A DNA stretch of 64,000 nucleotides from Enterococcus_D entomosocium (GTDB lineage Bacteria; Bacillota; Bacilli; Lactobacillales; Enterococcaceae), in the NCBI RefSeq assembly GCF_030441895.1, contig NZ_JARJAS010000012.1; one strand, given 5' to 3'. The first letter of the stretch is position 1, and the number at the start of each line of letters is the position of its first letter. Position numbers and translations under genes: made by a program. This document shows positions 25,347 through 35,300 of the stretch, piece after piece. The notes under the pieces are model-generated. The model was not told the origin of the DNA. It did no database searches and saw only the letters and a program-made list of their open reading frames with translations.

Positions 25347-27836
25347 ATGAAACACAAAAGAGGTTGGCAAAAGTATACAGGGATTTTTTTCCTGTTGTTG
25401 ATGGGGGTTCTCATGGGCAGTCTGACTGTAAACAGTGAAACCACCACGTATGATTTTGACTATCAAACTGATGCGACCGGACAGTATTTGACAAATGGAA
25501 CGGCGCAAGGAGATACGTACAACTACAAGTATGGACAGGCGCCGGGGGTTGCTTTTGATGAAGAGAACTATGTCAATTATGCAGATGAAGCTTATTTGAA
25601 AAAGAGTGTCAAAGAAGCTGCGGGCCAAGGACTATTTGATGTAACGTTAGCTATCAAAGGCAATCAGACCAGTACCCCTGTTGATCTGGTCATGGTGATC
25701 GATTATTCTTCCTCCATGACTGGAGAAAAATTAACCAACGCCTTGTTGGGGCTGCAACAGTTTGGAAATGAATTAGCTGATTCGCTAGCGAATGGCTCCA
25801 TTCGGATCGGGATCGTTGCCTACAATCGAGAAGTTTACACTACCAACGGTTTTTCTACCGATATCGCGTACTTGGAACAATTTCTGCGTGAGACGGCCGA
25901 ATCCCATTCTGGAACTTTTATGCAAAAAGGCTTATTGGCTGGACAACAACTGTTACTGGAAGAAAGTCGTCCAGAAGCGGAAAAGCTGTTTATTCATATC
26001 GGTGACGACAGTGCCAATCGTAGTTATTTGCCAGTAGATGAGGCAGCGGTTTATCAAAATACCGGCGCAATCAGTGACTATAACGGTTATCACACGGAAA
26101 GCTATATTGAAGAATTTCAAACGTCAGCCACTGCTTACCATACGACAAGTAAAAATCCATCAGATTCGCAAGCCATTCCTGTTAGCAACACTGTGGTGAC
26201 AGACGAGACCCTTGGCACGATCGTCGCGCTTAAAAAATCTGGTTTTACCTATTATTCGGTAGCAACGGCGCCTTCCGCACGAGGGGAATACATTGGGCGC
26301 AATCTGGCGTCTGCACCGAGCAATTACTTAACAACGGATGAAAACCTGAGCGGATTGGGTTCAGCATTGACAGAAATCGCCAATCATATCGATAAAACCA
26401 TCCCTGACGGGACGATTACAGATCCGATGGGAGAGGGCATTCTTTTGCAAGGGGCAGGTAATTTTGATGCTGATCAGTATCAGTTAGTCGGATGGCGCAA
26501 AAATGCGCAAGGAGAGTGGGTCGAGGCGCCGGAAGTTGCAACTGGAGTAACCGTTTCTGAAAAGGATCAGACTATTACCGTCAGTGGGATAGCCTTAGGT
26601 GAAAATGAAAAATTGACCTTGACCTACCAAGTTCGCTTGAATACGGAAGCCCCAGATTTTAAAGGAGAGGCGTGGGTGTTGTGCAATGGCCGTACGACCT
26701 TAACACCAGCAAGCGATGATGAAGCGTTGGATTTTCCGATACCTTCCATCAAGGCACCCAATGTTTCCCTTGCTGTTCTCAAAAAGTGGGTCAATGTCTC
26801 AGCAGCTGAGATTCCAGACCAAATCGATTATCAAATCAAAAGAACCACCACTACGGCAGCAGACAGTTGGCAGCAGTCAGACCGTTTGACCCTTGAAAAA
26901 GCCAATGATTTTCAAGCATCATTAACAAAGATACCCGTTGCTGGTCAAATGGCAGACTTACCAAAATACAACAATCAAGGGGAAGACTTCGTGTATCAGG
27001 TTGAAGAAGTCAATATCCCCGACGGCTTCGAAAGCAGTGTGACGACTGAGGGAGATACCCTTGTAATCACCAATACAAAAAAAGAAACCGAACCAAGTAC
27101 CACGGAACCAAGCACAACCGAGCCAAGTACCACGGAACCAAGTACCACGGAACCAAGTACAACGGAACCAAGTACAACCGAACCAAGTACAACGGAGCCA
27201 AGCATTACCGAACCAAGTACAACGGAACCAAGCACAACGGAGCCAAGTACCACAGAACCAAGCACAACCGAACCAAGCACAACAGAACCAAGTACAACGG
27301 AACCAAGTACGACGGAGCCGAGTACCACGGAACCAAGTACCGCAGAACCGAGTACGACGGAGCCAAGTACCACGGAACCAAGCACAACAGAACCAAGTAC
27401 AACGGAGCCAAGTACCACAGAACCAAGCACAACCGAACCAAGTACAACGGAACCAAGTACGACGGAGCCGAGTACCACGGAACCAAGCACAACAGAACCG
27501 AGCACAACCGAACCAAGTACAACGGAGCCAAGTACCACAGAGCCGAGTACCACAGAGCCAAGTATCACGGAACCAAGTACCACAGAACCAAGTACGACCG
27601 AGCCAAGTATAGCAGAACCAAGTACAACGACCACAAACCATGACGGTGCCACGCTAGTAAATCCCCATGAGAGCCAGTCTACTGAAACAAGTGCTAGTAG
27701 CGAAACCACGAAATCTTCCAGTCAAGAAAAAGCAAAGGCTCTTCCTCAAACGAATGAGCAACGAGCTGCATGGATGGTGATTCTAGGCGCAATCATGGTA
27801 GGCGGTGTGTTTACAAGCGTACTGAAAAGGAAATAG
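25347..27836 (+). CDS. VWA/CnaB surface adhesin with EPSTT repeats and LPQTN anchor
   Basis: 829 aa. The ATG at 25347 is preferred over the GTG three bases before it (AAAGGAG spacing). Signal peptide about residues 1-30. The VWA domain has the MIDAS motif DYSSS (D119) in VDLVMVIDYSSSM and the metal-site segment FIHIGDDSA. A CnaB-type domain follows (LKKWVNVS at its start, YQVEEVNIPDGF, ending VITNTKK), which may form a Lys-Asn isopeptide bond. Then come 36 EPSTT units, a Ser/Thr stretch, the sorting motif LPQTN near residue 799, a hydrophobic helix and RK tail. The layout suggests an adhesin or pilus-tip-like protein. Divergent from an Mga-like regulator; own terminator at 27868. Confidence 0.92.
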   Translation: MKHKRGWQKYTGIFFLLLMGVLMGSLTVNSETTTYDFDYQTDATGQYLTNGTAQGDTYNYKYGQAPGVAFDEENYVNYADEAYLKKSVKEAAGQGLFDVTLAIKGNQTSTPVDLVMVIDYSSSMTGEKLTNALLGLQQFGNELADSLANGSIRIGIVAYNREVYTTNGFSTDIAYLEQFLRETAESHSGTFMQKGLLAGQQLLLEESRPEAEKLFIHIGDDSANRSYLPVDEAAVYQNTGAISDYNGYHTESYIEEFQTSATAYHTTSKNPSDSQAIPVSNTVVTDETLGTIVALKKSGFTYYSVATAPSARGEYIGRNLASAPSNYLTTDENLSGLGSALTEIANHIDKTIPDGTITDPMGEGILLQGAGNFDADQYQLVGWRKNAQGEWVEAPEVATGVTVSEKDQTITVSGIALGENEKLTLTYQVRLNTEAPDFKGEAWVLCNGRTTLTPASDDEALDFPIPSIKAPNVSLAVLKKWVNVSAAEIPDQIDYQIKRTTTTAADSWQQSDRLTLEKANDFQASLTKIPVAGQMADLPKYNNQGEDFVYQVEEVNIPDGFESSVTTEGDTLVITNTKKETEPSTTEPSTTEPSTTEPSTTEPSTTEPSTTEPSTTEPSITEPSTTEPSTTEPSTTEPSTTEPSTTEPSTTEPSTTEPSTTEPSTAEPSTTEPSTTEPSTTEPSTTEPSTTEPSTTEPSTTEPSTTEPSTTEPSTTEPSTTEPSTTEPSTTEPSTTEPSITEPSTTEPSTTEPSIAEPSTTTTNHDGATLVNPHESQSTETSASSETTKSSSQEKAKALPQTNEQRAAWMVILGAIMVGGVFTSVLKRK
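27090..27629 (+). repeat. 36 tandem 15-bp units encoding EPSTT
   Basis: 540 bp of in-frame 15-bp units, with variants EPSIT, EPSTA and EPSIA. Synonymous codons vary (AGT/AGC, ACC/ACA/ACG), so the array is not freshly amplified throughout. It forms a stalk between the folded domains and the wall anchor. Confidence 0.97.
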
Positions 27837-27867
27837 GAGTTAGCTCTAACTTATAATTCTATAAAGT

Positions 27868-27896
27868 CAGCTAGACAAGTGTCTAGCTGTTTTTTT
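27868..27896 (+). terminator. Terminator of the VWA adhesin
   Basis: CAGCTAGA and TCTAGCTG pair around a short loop and are followed by seven T. Confidence 0.88.
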
Positions 27897-28078
27897 GTGC
27901 TTTAGGCAGTTGAAATCGGCGCTGTTACTAAAAAAGCTGCGGCTTATTGGTGAGTACAGCTAGCAATTTATAAAAGAGAAACAATAAACAAAAACGTGTC
28001 TGAATTATTTAAAATAACATCTAATATTTACCGTTGAGAGCCCGCAGAACAAATGATTCTTTGCGGAAAGTCAATATT

Positions 28079-28098
28079 TTTGCACCCTCGTGTGCAAA
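28079..28098. promoter_or_regulatory. Inverted repeat upstream of regulator, candidate operator
   Basis: TTTGCAC and GTGCAAA flank a 6-bp spacer, about 30 bp upstream of a possible -10 box (TAGAAT). The binding protein is unknown; autoregulation is possible. Confidence 0.35.
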
Positions 28099-28233
28099 TG
28101 CTGGATAAAAAATAGGTGGTAATTTTGTTAGAATCAAACAAGAAACATTGCAACGATTCGAAGGCAGCACTAAAGGAGGGACCTACGATTTGATGGAAAA
28201 TTTATAGGAAATTTGCTAAAGGAGATTACGCCC

Positions 28234-29687
28234 GTGAACAGTCTTACATTCCAATTGGTAACGAACTCAGTGAATCGAAGAAGCCTTATACTATTGGCGT
28301 ACATGGAAAACGAACAGATTTTGAGTGTCAAACAGCTCTCAGAAAAAGCAAGTATTTCTCGGCGGACGATCTTAACGGACTTAAAAGCACTACGCACATT
28401 TTTTGGTGATGCGATCTCTCTTGAAGGGACCCATCACGGGATGAAGTTGGTAATCAATGATCATGGTGAATACTATAAAAAACGACGCTCCTTCTATGAG
28501 CGAGAACCACTTATTTTATTAGTACAAGCTTTTTATGCGGGACAAACGTTTCCTTTTTTAGCTTGGATTCGAGCCATGCATATTTCAGAATCAACGGCAA
28601 ATCGACTCATAAAAAAATTACAGCTGATTCTTGATGAATACGGTTTGGTGGTAACCAAAGCACCGATTGGGCTGATGGGAGAAGAGATCAATCAGCGAAA
28701 GTTCTTCTGGGATTTTTATTGCGAAACGCACTATTTTGAGTTGCCGGTCATTGAACATCAGCTTCAAGAAACGCTTTTAAGAAGAATTGAGCAAAACGTG
28801 GGGATCGTTTCAAGAAAAAAGGTCATCAATATTATTCGTTTGTCTGTTCAGCGTGCCACTTTTGGAACCTTGATATTTGATCCTGAGATCCTAGCATTGA
28901 TCCAGCAAGATCCGCTTTTTTTGACGATCAGTGAAACACTTCAAGAAAGCAGCAGTCTCCAACCCATTGCGAAAAAACGGCTCGTTCAGGAAGCGTGCTT
29001 TATTTACTTAATGCTTTATGCGCAGTGGGCGCTTCGAGGGAAAACGAGGATTCCTCTCAATACCTTTTCAAAAACGAGTAAGCGATTCGTTGAACTCTTT
29101 GTTGCTTTTTTTGAACAGCACAATACTTACCTTGACGAGCCTTGTGGAATTCAACAGATCGTGGAAGATTTTTTAGTCCGGCAATATGCAAAAGTTGGCT
29201 TAGCACCTATCTACCTAAAAATCCGGATAGTACGAATCAATTTGTGTTTTCTTTGCCTTTTGATCTTTATGAGCCTTTGATTAGGTTTATGGAAGTGAAT
29301 GAGATTCCGCAATGTTTCAAAAATCAATTTTTGAGGGACTTTTGTTGTTCCTTCGTTCTCTATCTTTTTGGCAATCAATTGATCCGGGTTTCACAAAAAA
29401 TCGTGGTGTTGCTTGCCAATAATTATGTGATCGATGAATGGGTCTATAGTATTTTTGAACATCATTTTAGTGGTCGAATGGCTGTGCTCTATGAAGAACA
29501 ATTAACATCGGAACAGATCACCCAGCTTGACTGTGATATTTTGATCACCAATATCATTCCATTTGATTACTCCATAGAAAAGCAACCGCAGGTATTTTTT
29601 TTGCCTAAATACATTGGGTATAAAGAAGCGATTAAAATGGTTGTCTCCATCTTAAATGAAGGATTGGAGGACTTCGTCTGTGTCTGA
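28234..29687 (+). pseudogene. Mga-like regulator of WxL cluster B, split by a frameshift
   Basis: The GTG at 28234 follows AAAGGAG by 9 nt. The first frame covers the helix-turn-helix (VKQLSEKASISRRTILTDLKAL) and middle motif (INQRKFFWDFYCETHYFELP) and closes at 29280. The rest of the protein continues one frame back (LPKNPDSTNQFVFSLPFDLY onward) to a TGA at 29685-29687. The switch falls near 29200-29217, where there is a run of five A. The shift fits a one-base deletion. The two halves together would give about 484 aa, the normal length. It may be a true mutation or a sequencing error; no classic slippery heptamer in the right phase was found. Its end lies 52 bp before the cluster B CscD-like gene. 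Confidence 0.82.
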
Positions 29688-29739
29688 AGTATGTTTTTTG
29701 AAAGAGAAAAAGGGGCGAAAGGAAAATGAGGGGGAATAC

Positions 29740-30090
29740 ATGCCGCTTCATAAATTGAGGTATTTCATTGTAGCGATGTTGGTTTTAAGTTGTCTGCTAG
29801 TCGCTGGTTTCGTAGAAGCCAAAGAAGTGTCCACCGCTAGAACAGAAGGGGTCATCCGTTTTGTTGGTGGCCAGGAACCTGAAAAGCCAGAGCCAAAACC
29901 GCCGACAGGGGAATGGCGAGCACCTGAAGAAGATTCGTCTGATAGCGCAAAAAATGATCGTTTTCCGCAAACGAACAGTCACCAACAACTGCTTATTCGC
30001 TGGATAGGTCTGCTGCTCGTCCTCTTGAGTGTGGTCGCTTACTTGAAACGATGCGCACGAAGATCAGCTAACGAGAAAAATGACCTTTAG
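29740..30090 (+). CDS. Small cell-wall-anchored protein of WxL cluster B (CscD-like)
   Basis: 116 aa. The ATG at 29740 follows GAGGGGG; an upstream in-frame ATG at 29656 lies in the regulator. Signal peptide (LRYFIVAMLVLSCLLVAGFVEA), proline-rich stretch (GGQEPEKPEPKPPTGEW), sorting-type motif FPQTN, hydrophobic helix (WIGLLLVLLSVVAYL) and basic tail (KRCARRS). It matches the 3687 protein in layout. The motif deviates twice from LPxTG (F for L, N for G). First surface gene of cluster B. Confidence 0.83.
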   Translation: MPLHKLRYFIVAMLVLSCLLVAGFVEAKEVSTARTEGVIRFVGGQEPEKPEPKPPTGEWRAPEEDSSDSAKNDRFPQTNSHQQLLIRWIGLLLVLLSVVAYLKRCARRSANEKNDL

Positions 30091-30260
30091 GCAATACGGT
30101 CGCACGCTTGTTTTAGGAAAAGACAGTTGTGGTTTTTGAAGAAGTGAGAGGATTAGTAAGCCAACTGGCAACCAGTTCTAGCGAAAAAAGGTTTATGCAT
30201 CAATCAATAGTAATCATCGTAGATTCTTTCTGCGAATAATAGTAAAAGGAGTAATTTTTT

Positions 30261-31040
30261 ATGAAACGTATTTATTTAGCAACAATCGGTGTCATGAGTA
30301 TCGCTGTGTTATCTGGGGGAGTGACCGCAGCAGCAACCCCCATCCTGGAAGGAAATACCGAAAATGAAGTAGATTTCATCCCTGGGGAGGAGGAAGAGAT
30401 CGATGTTGAGTTACCTGAAAAAGAGCCAGAGGTAGAAATTGATCCGATCGATCCAGAGGTAACCGGTCCGTTCACTTTGGTGCATGTGCCAAAGCGCTTC
30501 GATTTTGGAACCCAAGTGATCAGCACAGGCCCTGGAAAATCCGCAATGCTTGCAGAGCTGGAACGACTGTCTGATGGGTCAGGAACCGCACCATATGTCT
30601 CTTTTGCTCAAGTATTGGATACCCGTGGTGGACACAACGGCTGGACGTTAAATGTCGATTTGGATCAATTTACAAGTACAGATGCCACTTCGAATCATGT
30701 ATTACGTGGGGCTTATATCGAATTTCAAAATCCACAGATTCGTTCGAATGCATTAGATTCGGCTACTTTCCCAACAGCACCTAGCGATCAATTTAACCAT
30801 CAAACCATCGATGTTGGAACGGAAGGCAACACCTTGATGTCTGCGGCTCCTGGCCAAGGGGCGGGACTTTCAACGGTTCAATGGGGCAATCAAACCCTGC
30901 TAAATCAACAGCATGCAGCTGGGGAAGAGGATATTCTCAATGAAGCGATTTGGCTCCATATACCGACAGGAGCGAATCCGCAAGCAACCGCTTATACGGC
31001 TACTCTGACTTGGCATTTAAGTGCCACTCCTGGGAATTAA
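30261..31040 (+). CDS. WxL-domain cell-surface protein (CscB-like), cluster B
   Basis: 259 aa. AAAGGAG precedes the ATG. Signal peptide about 25 residues (MKRIYLATIGVMSIAVLSGG...AAA), acidic linker (EEEEIDVELPEKEPEVEIDP), domain entry GPFTLVHVPKRFDFGTQ, W128 in GWTLNVDL and W251 in LTWHLSAT. It ends at the WxL domain. Cluster B has only this one small WxL protein, while cluster A has two. A 170-bp gap separates it from the CscD-like gene. Confidence 0.93.
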   Translation: MKRIYLATIGVMSIAVLSGGVTAAATPILEGNTENEVDFIPGEEEEIDVELPEKEPEVEIDPIDPEVTGPFTLVHVPKRFDFGTQVISTGPGKSAMLAELERLSDGSGTAPYVSFAQVLDTRGGHNGWTLNVDLDQFTSTDATSNHVLRGAYIEFQNPQIRSNALDSATFPTAPSDQFNHQTIDVGTEGNTLMSAAPGQGAGLSTVQWGNQTLLNQQHAAGEEDILNEAIWLHIPTGANPQATAYTATLTWHLSATPGN

Positions 31041-31215
31041 GGGATAAGTTTTTTGGAAGAACACAGCAAAGAAGCCAGTCTTTTAGCTTGGCTCAGAAGC
31101 ATGAATAAAGGCACATGATTTTAACGAATCATTTTACCAGTAAGCGCGATAGCGAATGATACGCGTGTTGCGATTAGGGAAAAACGAATTTGGAAGTGAG
31201 TAAGGGATATAGGGA

Positions 31216-31249
31216 ATAGGCAGGAGACGAGTTGTTCCTGCCTATTTTG
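31216..31249 (+). terminator. Intra-operon hairpin before cscA of cluster B
   Basis: ATAGGCAGGA at 31216-31225 pairs perfectly with TCCTGCCTAT at 31236-31245, followed by TTTG. The core GGCAGGA/TCCTGCC is the same as at 5887-5912 in cluster A, while the loops differ. The T-run is short, so it may act as attenuator or RNA-stability element. Confidence 0.65.
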
Positions 31250-31265
31250 AAAGGAATGATTCATT

Positions 31266-32315
31266 ATGAAGACACAAAGCAAGAGATCAATCAAGAATAG
31301 GCTAGTAGCTGGGTTTGTTTTACTGGTGATGGTACTCGTTGGATTGCCGATGACAGGTTGGGCAGAAACACAATCAGAATTGCCATTTCATGTGGTCCCC
31401 AATTTGCCGAAAAGCCAATTGCCAGATGGGAATAGTGGCTATTTTGATCTAGAGCTAGCACCAGGGACCGATGATGTTCTGGGGATTACGATTCAAAATC
31501 GCGCGGAAAAGGAAATCACGATCGAAGTTTCCGCACATACGGCGTTCACTAACGGAAATGGCGTCGTGGAATATGGCAAAGATGCCGCAGAACCTGATCC
31601 GACTTTGCCTTATTCGATAGCTGATCTAATCGAATCACCTGGAGAGATTATTTTGTCAGCTAAGGAAAAAAAGACGATCGAGTTACCCATACATATGCCT
31701 GAAGAAGCCTTTACTGGTAGTCTAGTCGGCGGTTTACGTATTCGAGAGGTCATCGCAGAAGCGACTGGATCAGAGGAAGAAGGTGTTGCGATCCAAAACC
31801 GGTTTGCTTATATCCTAGGCGTTGTTGTCCGCAATGAAGCGTCTATTATTGAACCAGAGCTTGCGTTATTGGATGTGTTTGCCGGTCAAGTCAATTATCG
31901 CAATGCGTTTCGGGCAACGCTACAAAATCCGTTGCCGCGTTTTGTCAATCGACTAGAGGTAGAGGCAGCTGTTCGACGAGCGGATCAGGAAGAAGTCTTA
32001 TATGAGGCGCAGCGTGAAGGGATGCAAATGGCGCCAAATTCACATTTTCATTTTCCCGTTTCATTACAGGGGGATCGTTTTTACAGCGGAGAATATGTAA
32101 TGAGCTTAACAGCTCGAGCTGAAGGTGAGGAGTGGACATGGGAATATCCGTTTACTGTGGAAGCAGACACAGCACAACAGTTGAATCGTGAGGATGTCAC
32201 CATTGAAGAGGGGCAAAACTGGTGGTTGATCAGCGCATTAGGACTAGTGATCTTCCTTCTTGGAATAATCATTTGGCTGTTATGGAAGAACAAAAAGCCG
32301 ACCATGGATACGTAA
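31266..32315 (+). CDS. DUF916/DUF3324 membrane-anchored WxL-interacting protein (CscA-like), cluster B
   Basis: 349 aa. AAAGGAATGATTC precedes the ATG. Signal peptide (to about residue 36, GWAET). The DUF916 segment begins SGYFDLELAPGTDDVLGITI and shares VSAHTAFTNGNGVVEYG with the cluster A copy. DUF3324 region (LLDVFAGQVNYRNAFRA), then a C-terminal transmembrane helix (NWWLISALGLVIFLLGIIIW) and a short basic tail. It tethers the complex to the membrane by family knowledge. Paralogue of 5935-6999. Confidence 0.92.
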   Translation: MKTQSKRSIKNRLVAGFVLLVMVLVGLPMTGWAETQSELPFHVVPNLPKSQLPDGNSGYFDLELAPGTDDVLGITIQNRAEKEITIEVSAHTAFTNGNGVVEYGKDAAEPDPTLPYSIADLIESPGEIILSAKEKKTIELPIHMPEEAFTGSLVGGLRIREVIAEATGSEEEGVAIQNRFAYILGVVVRNEASIIEPELALLDVFAGQVNYRNAFRATLQNPLPRFVNRLEVEAAVRRADQEEVLYEAQREGMQMAPNSHFHFPVSLQGDRFYSGEYVMSLTARAEGEEWTWEYPFTVEADTAQQLNREDVTIEEGQNWWLISALGLVIFLLGIIIWLLWKNKKPTMDT

Positions 32316-32335
32316 GAAGTAAAGGAGAGCATGGA

Positions 32336-35300
32336 ATGAAAAAGCAAAACTTGAAATATTGGATTCGCTTGCTGCTTGTTTTTATGGGATTACGCTTGAT
32401 GAGTATCCCGCTCATCGTTGTTTTTGCTGAAACCGAGCCGCCATACCTCGCACAACCGCTAGCGGATGAGGGAGTTCTGGGGGAGTTTGCCACAGGAACA
32501 TCTGAGCCTGAAGGGACGGTGCAGTTCAAAGAGCCTAAATTTGCTGGTACGGTAGGTCAACCGCTTACGATCGATTTGGTCAGCGACCAAGCGGTGGCAG
32601 AAATCTTCCTAGAATTACCAGCAGAAGTCAAGCTGATGACTGATGTATTGGCACCCGGACAAACAGCAGTAAAACAAAGCGATCAAGGCTGGCAGATCAA
32701 AGCAAGTCAAGCACGGCAGACATTTTCTGTTTTGATCGTTGCCGAACTTCCTGGAAGTTTTGTTATAGCCAGTGCAGGGAGCGAAGCGATCGTTGAAATA
32801 GCTGCTGCAGAGACAGACACTGAGGAAACACCGAAAGACTTGGAAAATGAGTCCTTAGAATCGCAAGAAACGGATAGTGATCCTGCTGAAAAAGTAGCAG
32901 ACATTGAGCGTCCGCAGGAGGAGTCAGCGGTACAGGCGGCTAGTGAGATCGTACCAAGCGCCTTTGATGGTGGCACAGCTTACGTAACGACCATGGCGGA
33001 GTTTATTAGTGCTTTACAAGATCCAGCCGTATCCATTCTTTCCTTACAAGCGGACCTTGTCCAATCTACTTCCAGCATAATGACCATCAATCGTCCGATA
33101 ATGATTCAAGGAAATGGTCATGCATTGACCCTCAATAACAATAGTGCTTATTTTCAATTATTAACCGTTAACGAAGAAACGATTTTTCGTATCGAAAATC
33201 TCACATACCAAAAAACAGGCACTACCGCTTTGATCCAGACCACCAATGCGTTGAGTAAAAACTGGGTCGTTGAACTAGAGGAAGTAGAAGAAGCCTCGGA
33301 GAATCGGTCACCTTTTATTTTAGCACGAGAAGCGAAGGTTCACTTTACTGGTGGGATCAATCGCTTCGAAGCAATGACGATGGCTTCCGATACCTTGTTC
33401 AATCTGAAAGAAGTGGAGGTCGGAAATCAAGCGCAAGTGATTATTAATAAGCCGAATATGTGGATTTTTTATACAGCACCAGATATTCAAGATCCTAGGT
33501 TGTTGATCGATGAGGGTGCGCAAGTGAGCATTACTACGCGACTAGGGGATGCGAATACAATCGATTTACGTGGCGATAATGGTCAAATGGAACTCAATCA
33601 TGGTGCTCGTTTAACTATTCGCAGTCCAGGAACGACTGCTGCTCCGACCAATGGTAATAATAATGCCGTTATTCTGTCTGGGAGAAATCCTCGCTTTATT
33701 GCAGCAGAGAATTCAGTTTTTTCAATCGAGGTTACAGAAAGAAAACGCGGGCTTGTTCTGACTGGAGAGCAGCCAGAATTGACGATCCAATCTGGTGCAA
33801 ACGTAACGATAAACACAATGAATGCGAGCGCCATCCTCTTAAATGGTTTCTTTCCTTCTGCTACGATCGCAGGAGATGAAACACAAGTACGGGTGAACAA
33901 TGAGACGGCGGCAGATGCCAATGCGATCGAACTAGTAGGAGACAACAGCAATTTTTATCTTTCTGATGGTGGTACGCTCATTGTAGAAAGTCAGGGAGCA
34001 GCCACAGCAATGTCGGAGGAACAAAATATTGCACTATTTATGAAGGGGGCGGATCCAACAATGGTTGTGGGGGATGCTGCCTTATTGCAGATTGAAACGA
34101 CACAAAGAAGGCGCGGCGTATTTCTGACTGGTGAGAATCCTAAGTTGACGATCCAGAACGGTTCAAAAGTACGCTTGACCGCCGAAAATGCGAATGCTTT
34201 ACGGGTCAACGGAAAAAATGCCGACGTCACCATTAGTGGCGAAGAGACACATGTACGGATTTTCAGTGAGATTGCAGCGGCAGAAGGAGCAGCATCCTTT
34301 GTTTTATCGACACCGTCGAATGCGGCAGAAGCTGGGGCTCTTACTTTGAGTGAATCAGCAGTCTTAGAGGTCGAAAGCATCACTGCTAGTGCGATCAATA
34401 TCACTAGTCTGAACTTTACTTTTAAAGTTAAAAGCAATGGACAATTAATAGCTAGCAGCCATGAGGCTGACGGGGACCATGCAGTGATTCGATTTTTATA
34501 CTTTGGTTTGGTGACCTTTCATGTAACGGATGGTGGAATAGTAAAAGTTCGTAAAATAGGGGGGAGCGCACCCTTGATCCGAATTCCTAGTGGAGGAAAT
34601 TCTTTTGAGATCACAGAAGGCGGCATCGTTGACCTTTATAATCCGGGAAACGGCAACGCGCATGATGGGAATGTCGCTGGAGGAAATCAAGGAATTTTTT
34701 ATGCGAGAGGCATCCATGATAACGGGACAGAGAATAATTTTTCAATCGTAGGTGTCGATAGTAAATTTATGTGTGTAGCAGATAGTGGTCCGGGGATTGA
34801 CATGCATACCTACTTCAATTCAACGATCTACGTTGAACAAGGATATTTCCAAGTGGAAGGGTGGACAAGTTCCCCGAATGGTGGCGTGTTTCGTTCAGGT
34901 AAACTATCTGTCTTCTTGAACGATCCAGTCTTTTTTGATTTTCGTAATGAGCGGCTTGATGGAGGAAACATCTTTAGTGTTTCTAATCTTTCAACTTTAA
35001 CAGCGACGAATAGTGACTTAGCTGTTTGGAAAAACGGGTCAAATCTCTTAGGAGATCCCGATCTAAATTTCCCACCCCTCGATTTTGCTTTTTCAGGAGC
35101 TGATTTTGGCACGTTAGGTTTGACGAATAAACCAGAGATATTGAATACGGAGACCTTTGGCAATCAGGGACTGACAGCGTACTCTCGCGTAAGTTCAAAC
35201 AATGCGCGTTGGGCGATCGTCGATGAGTTACGGGTGCCGACGAATGCGGACAAAAAAATTCATGGGCGAGTCAGCTTGCCTGTTGGTTTTGATGGCACTC

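Larger units (their letters stand above)
27837..28233. other. Intergenic region before frameshifted regulator
   Basis: 397 bp. It contains the adhesin terminator, a hairpin (CCGCA/TGCGG) near 28042-28065 and the inverted repeat at 28079-28098. TAGAAT near 28129 may be a -10 box for the regulator. No gene seen. Confidence 0.45.

Noticed and set aside
27090..27629. CRISPR-like array
   Set aside because: The repeats are contiguous and in frame within a surface protein, with no spacers and no cas genes.
26958..27709. Long open frames on the minus strand across the EPSTT array
   Set aside because: They are shadows of the 15-bp repeat, giving only monotonous VVLGS- or CTWF-type repeats with no ribosome site.
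29200..29220. Programmed -1 frameshift in the cluster B regulator
   Set aside because: The A run is not in the phase of a classic X-XXY-YYZ slippery heptamer and no downstream pseudoknot was seen; mutation or sequencing error is simpler.
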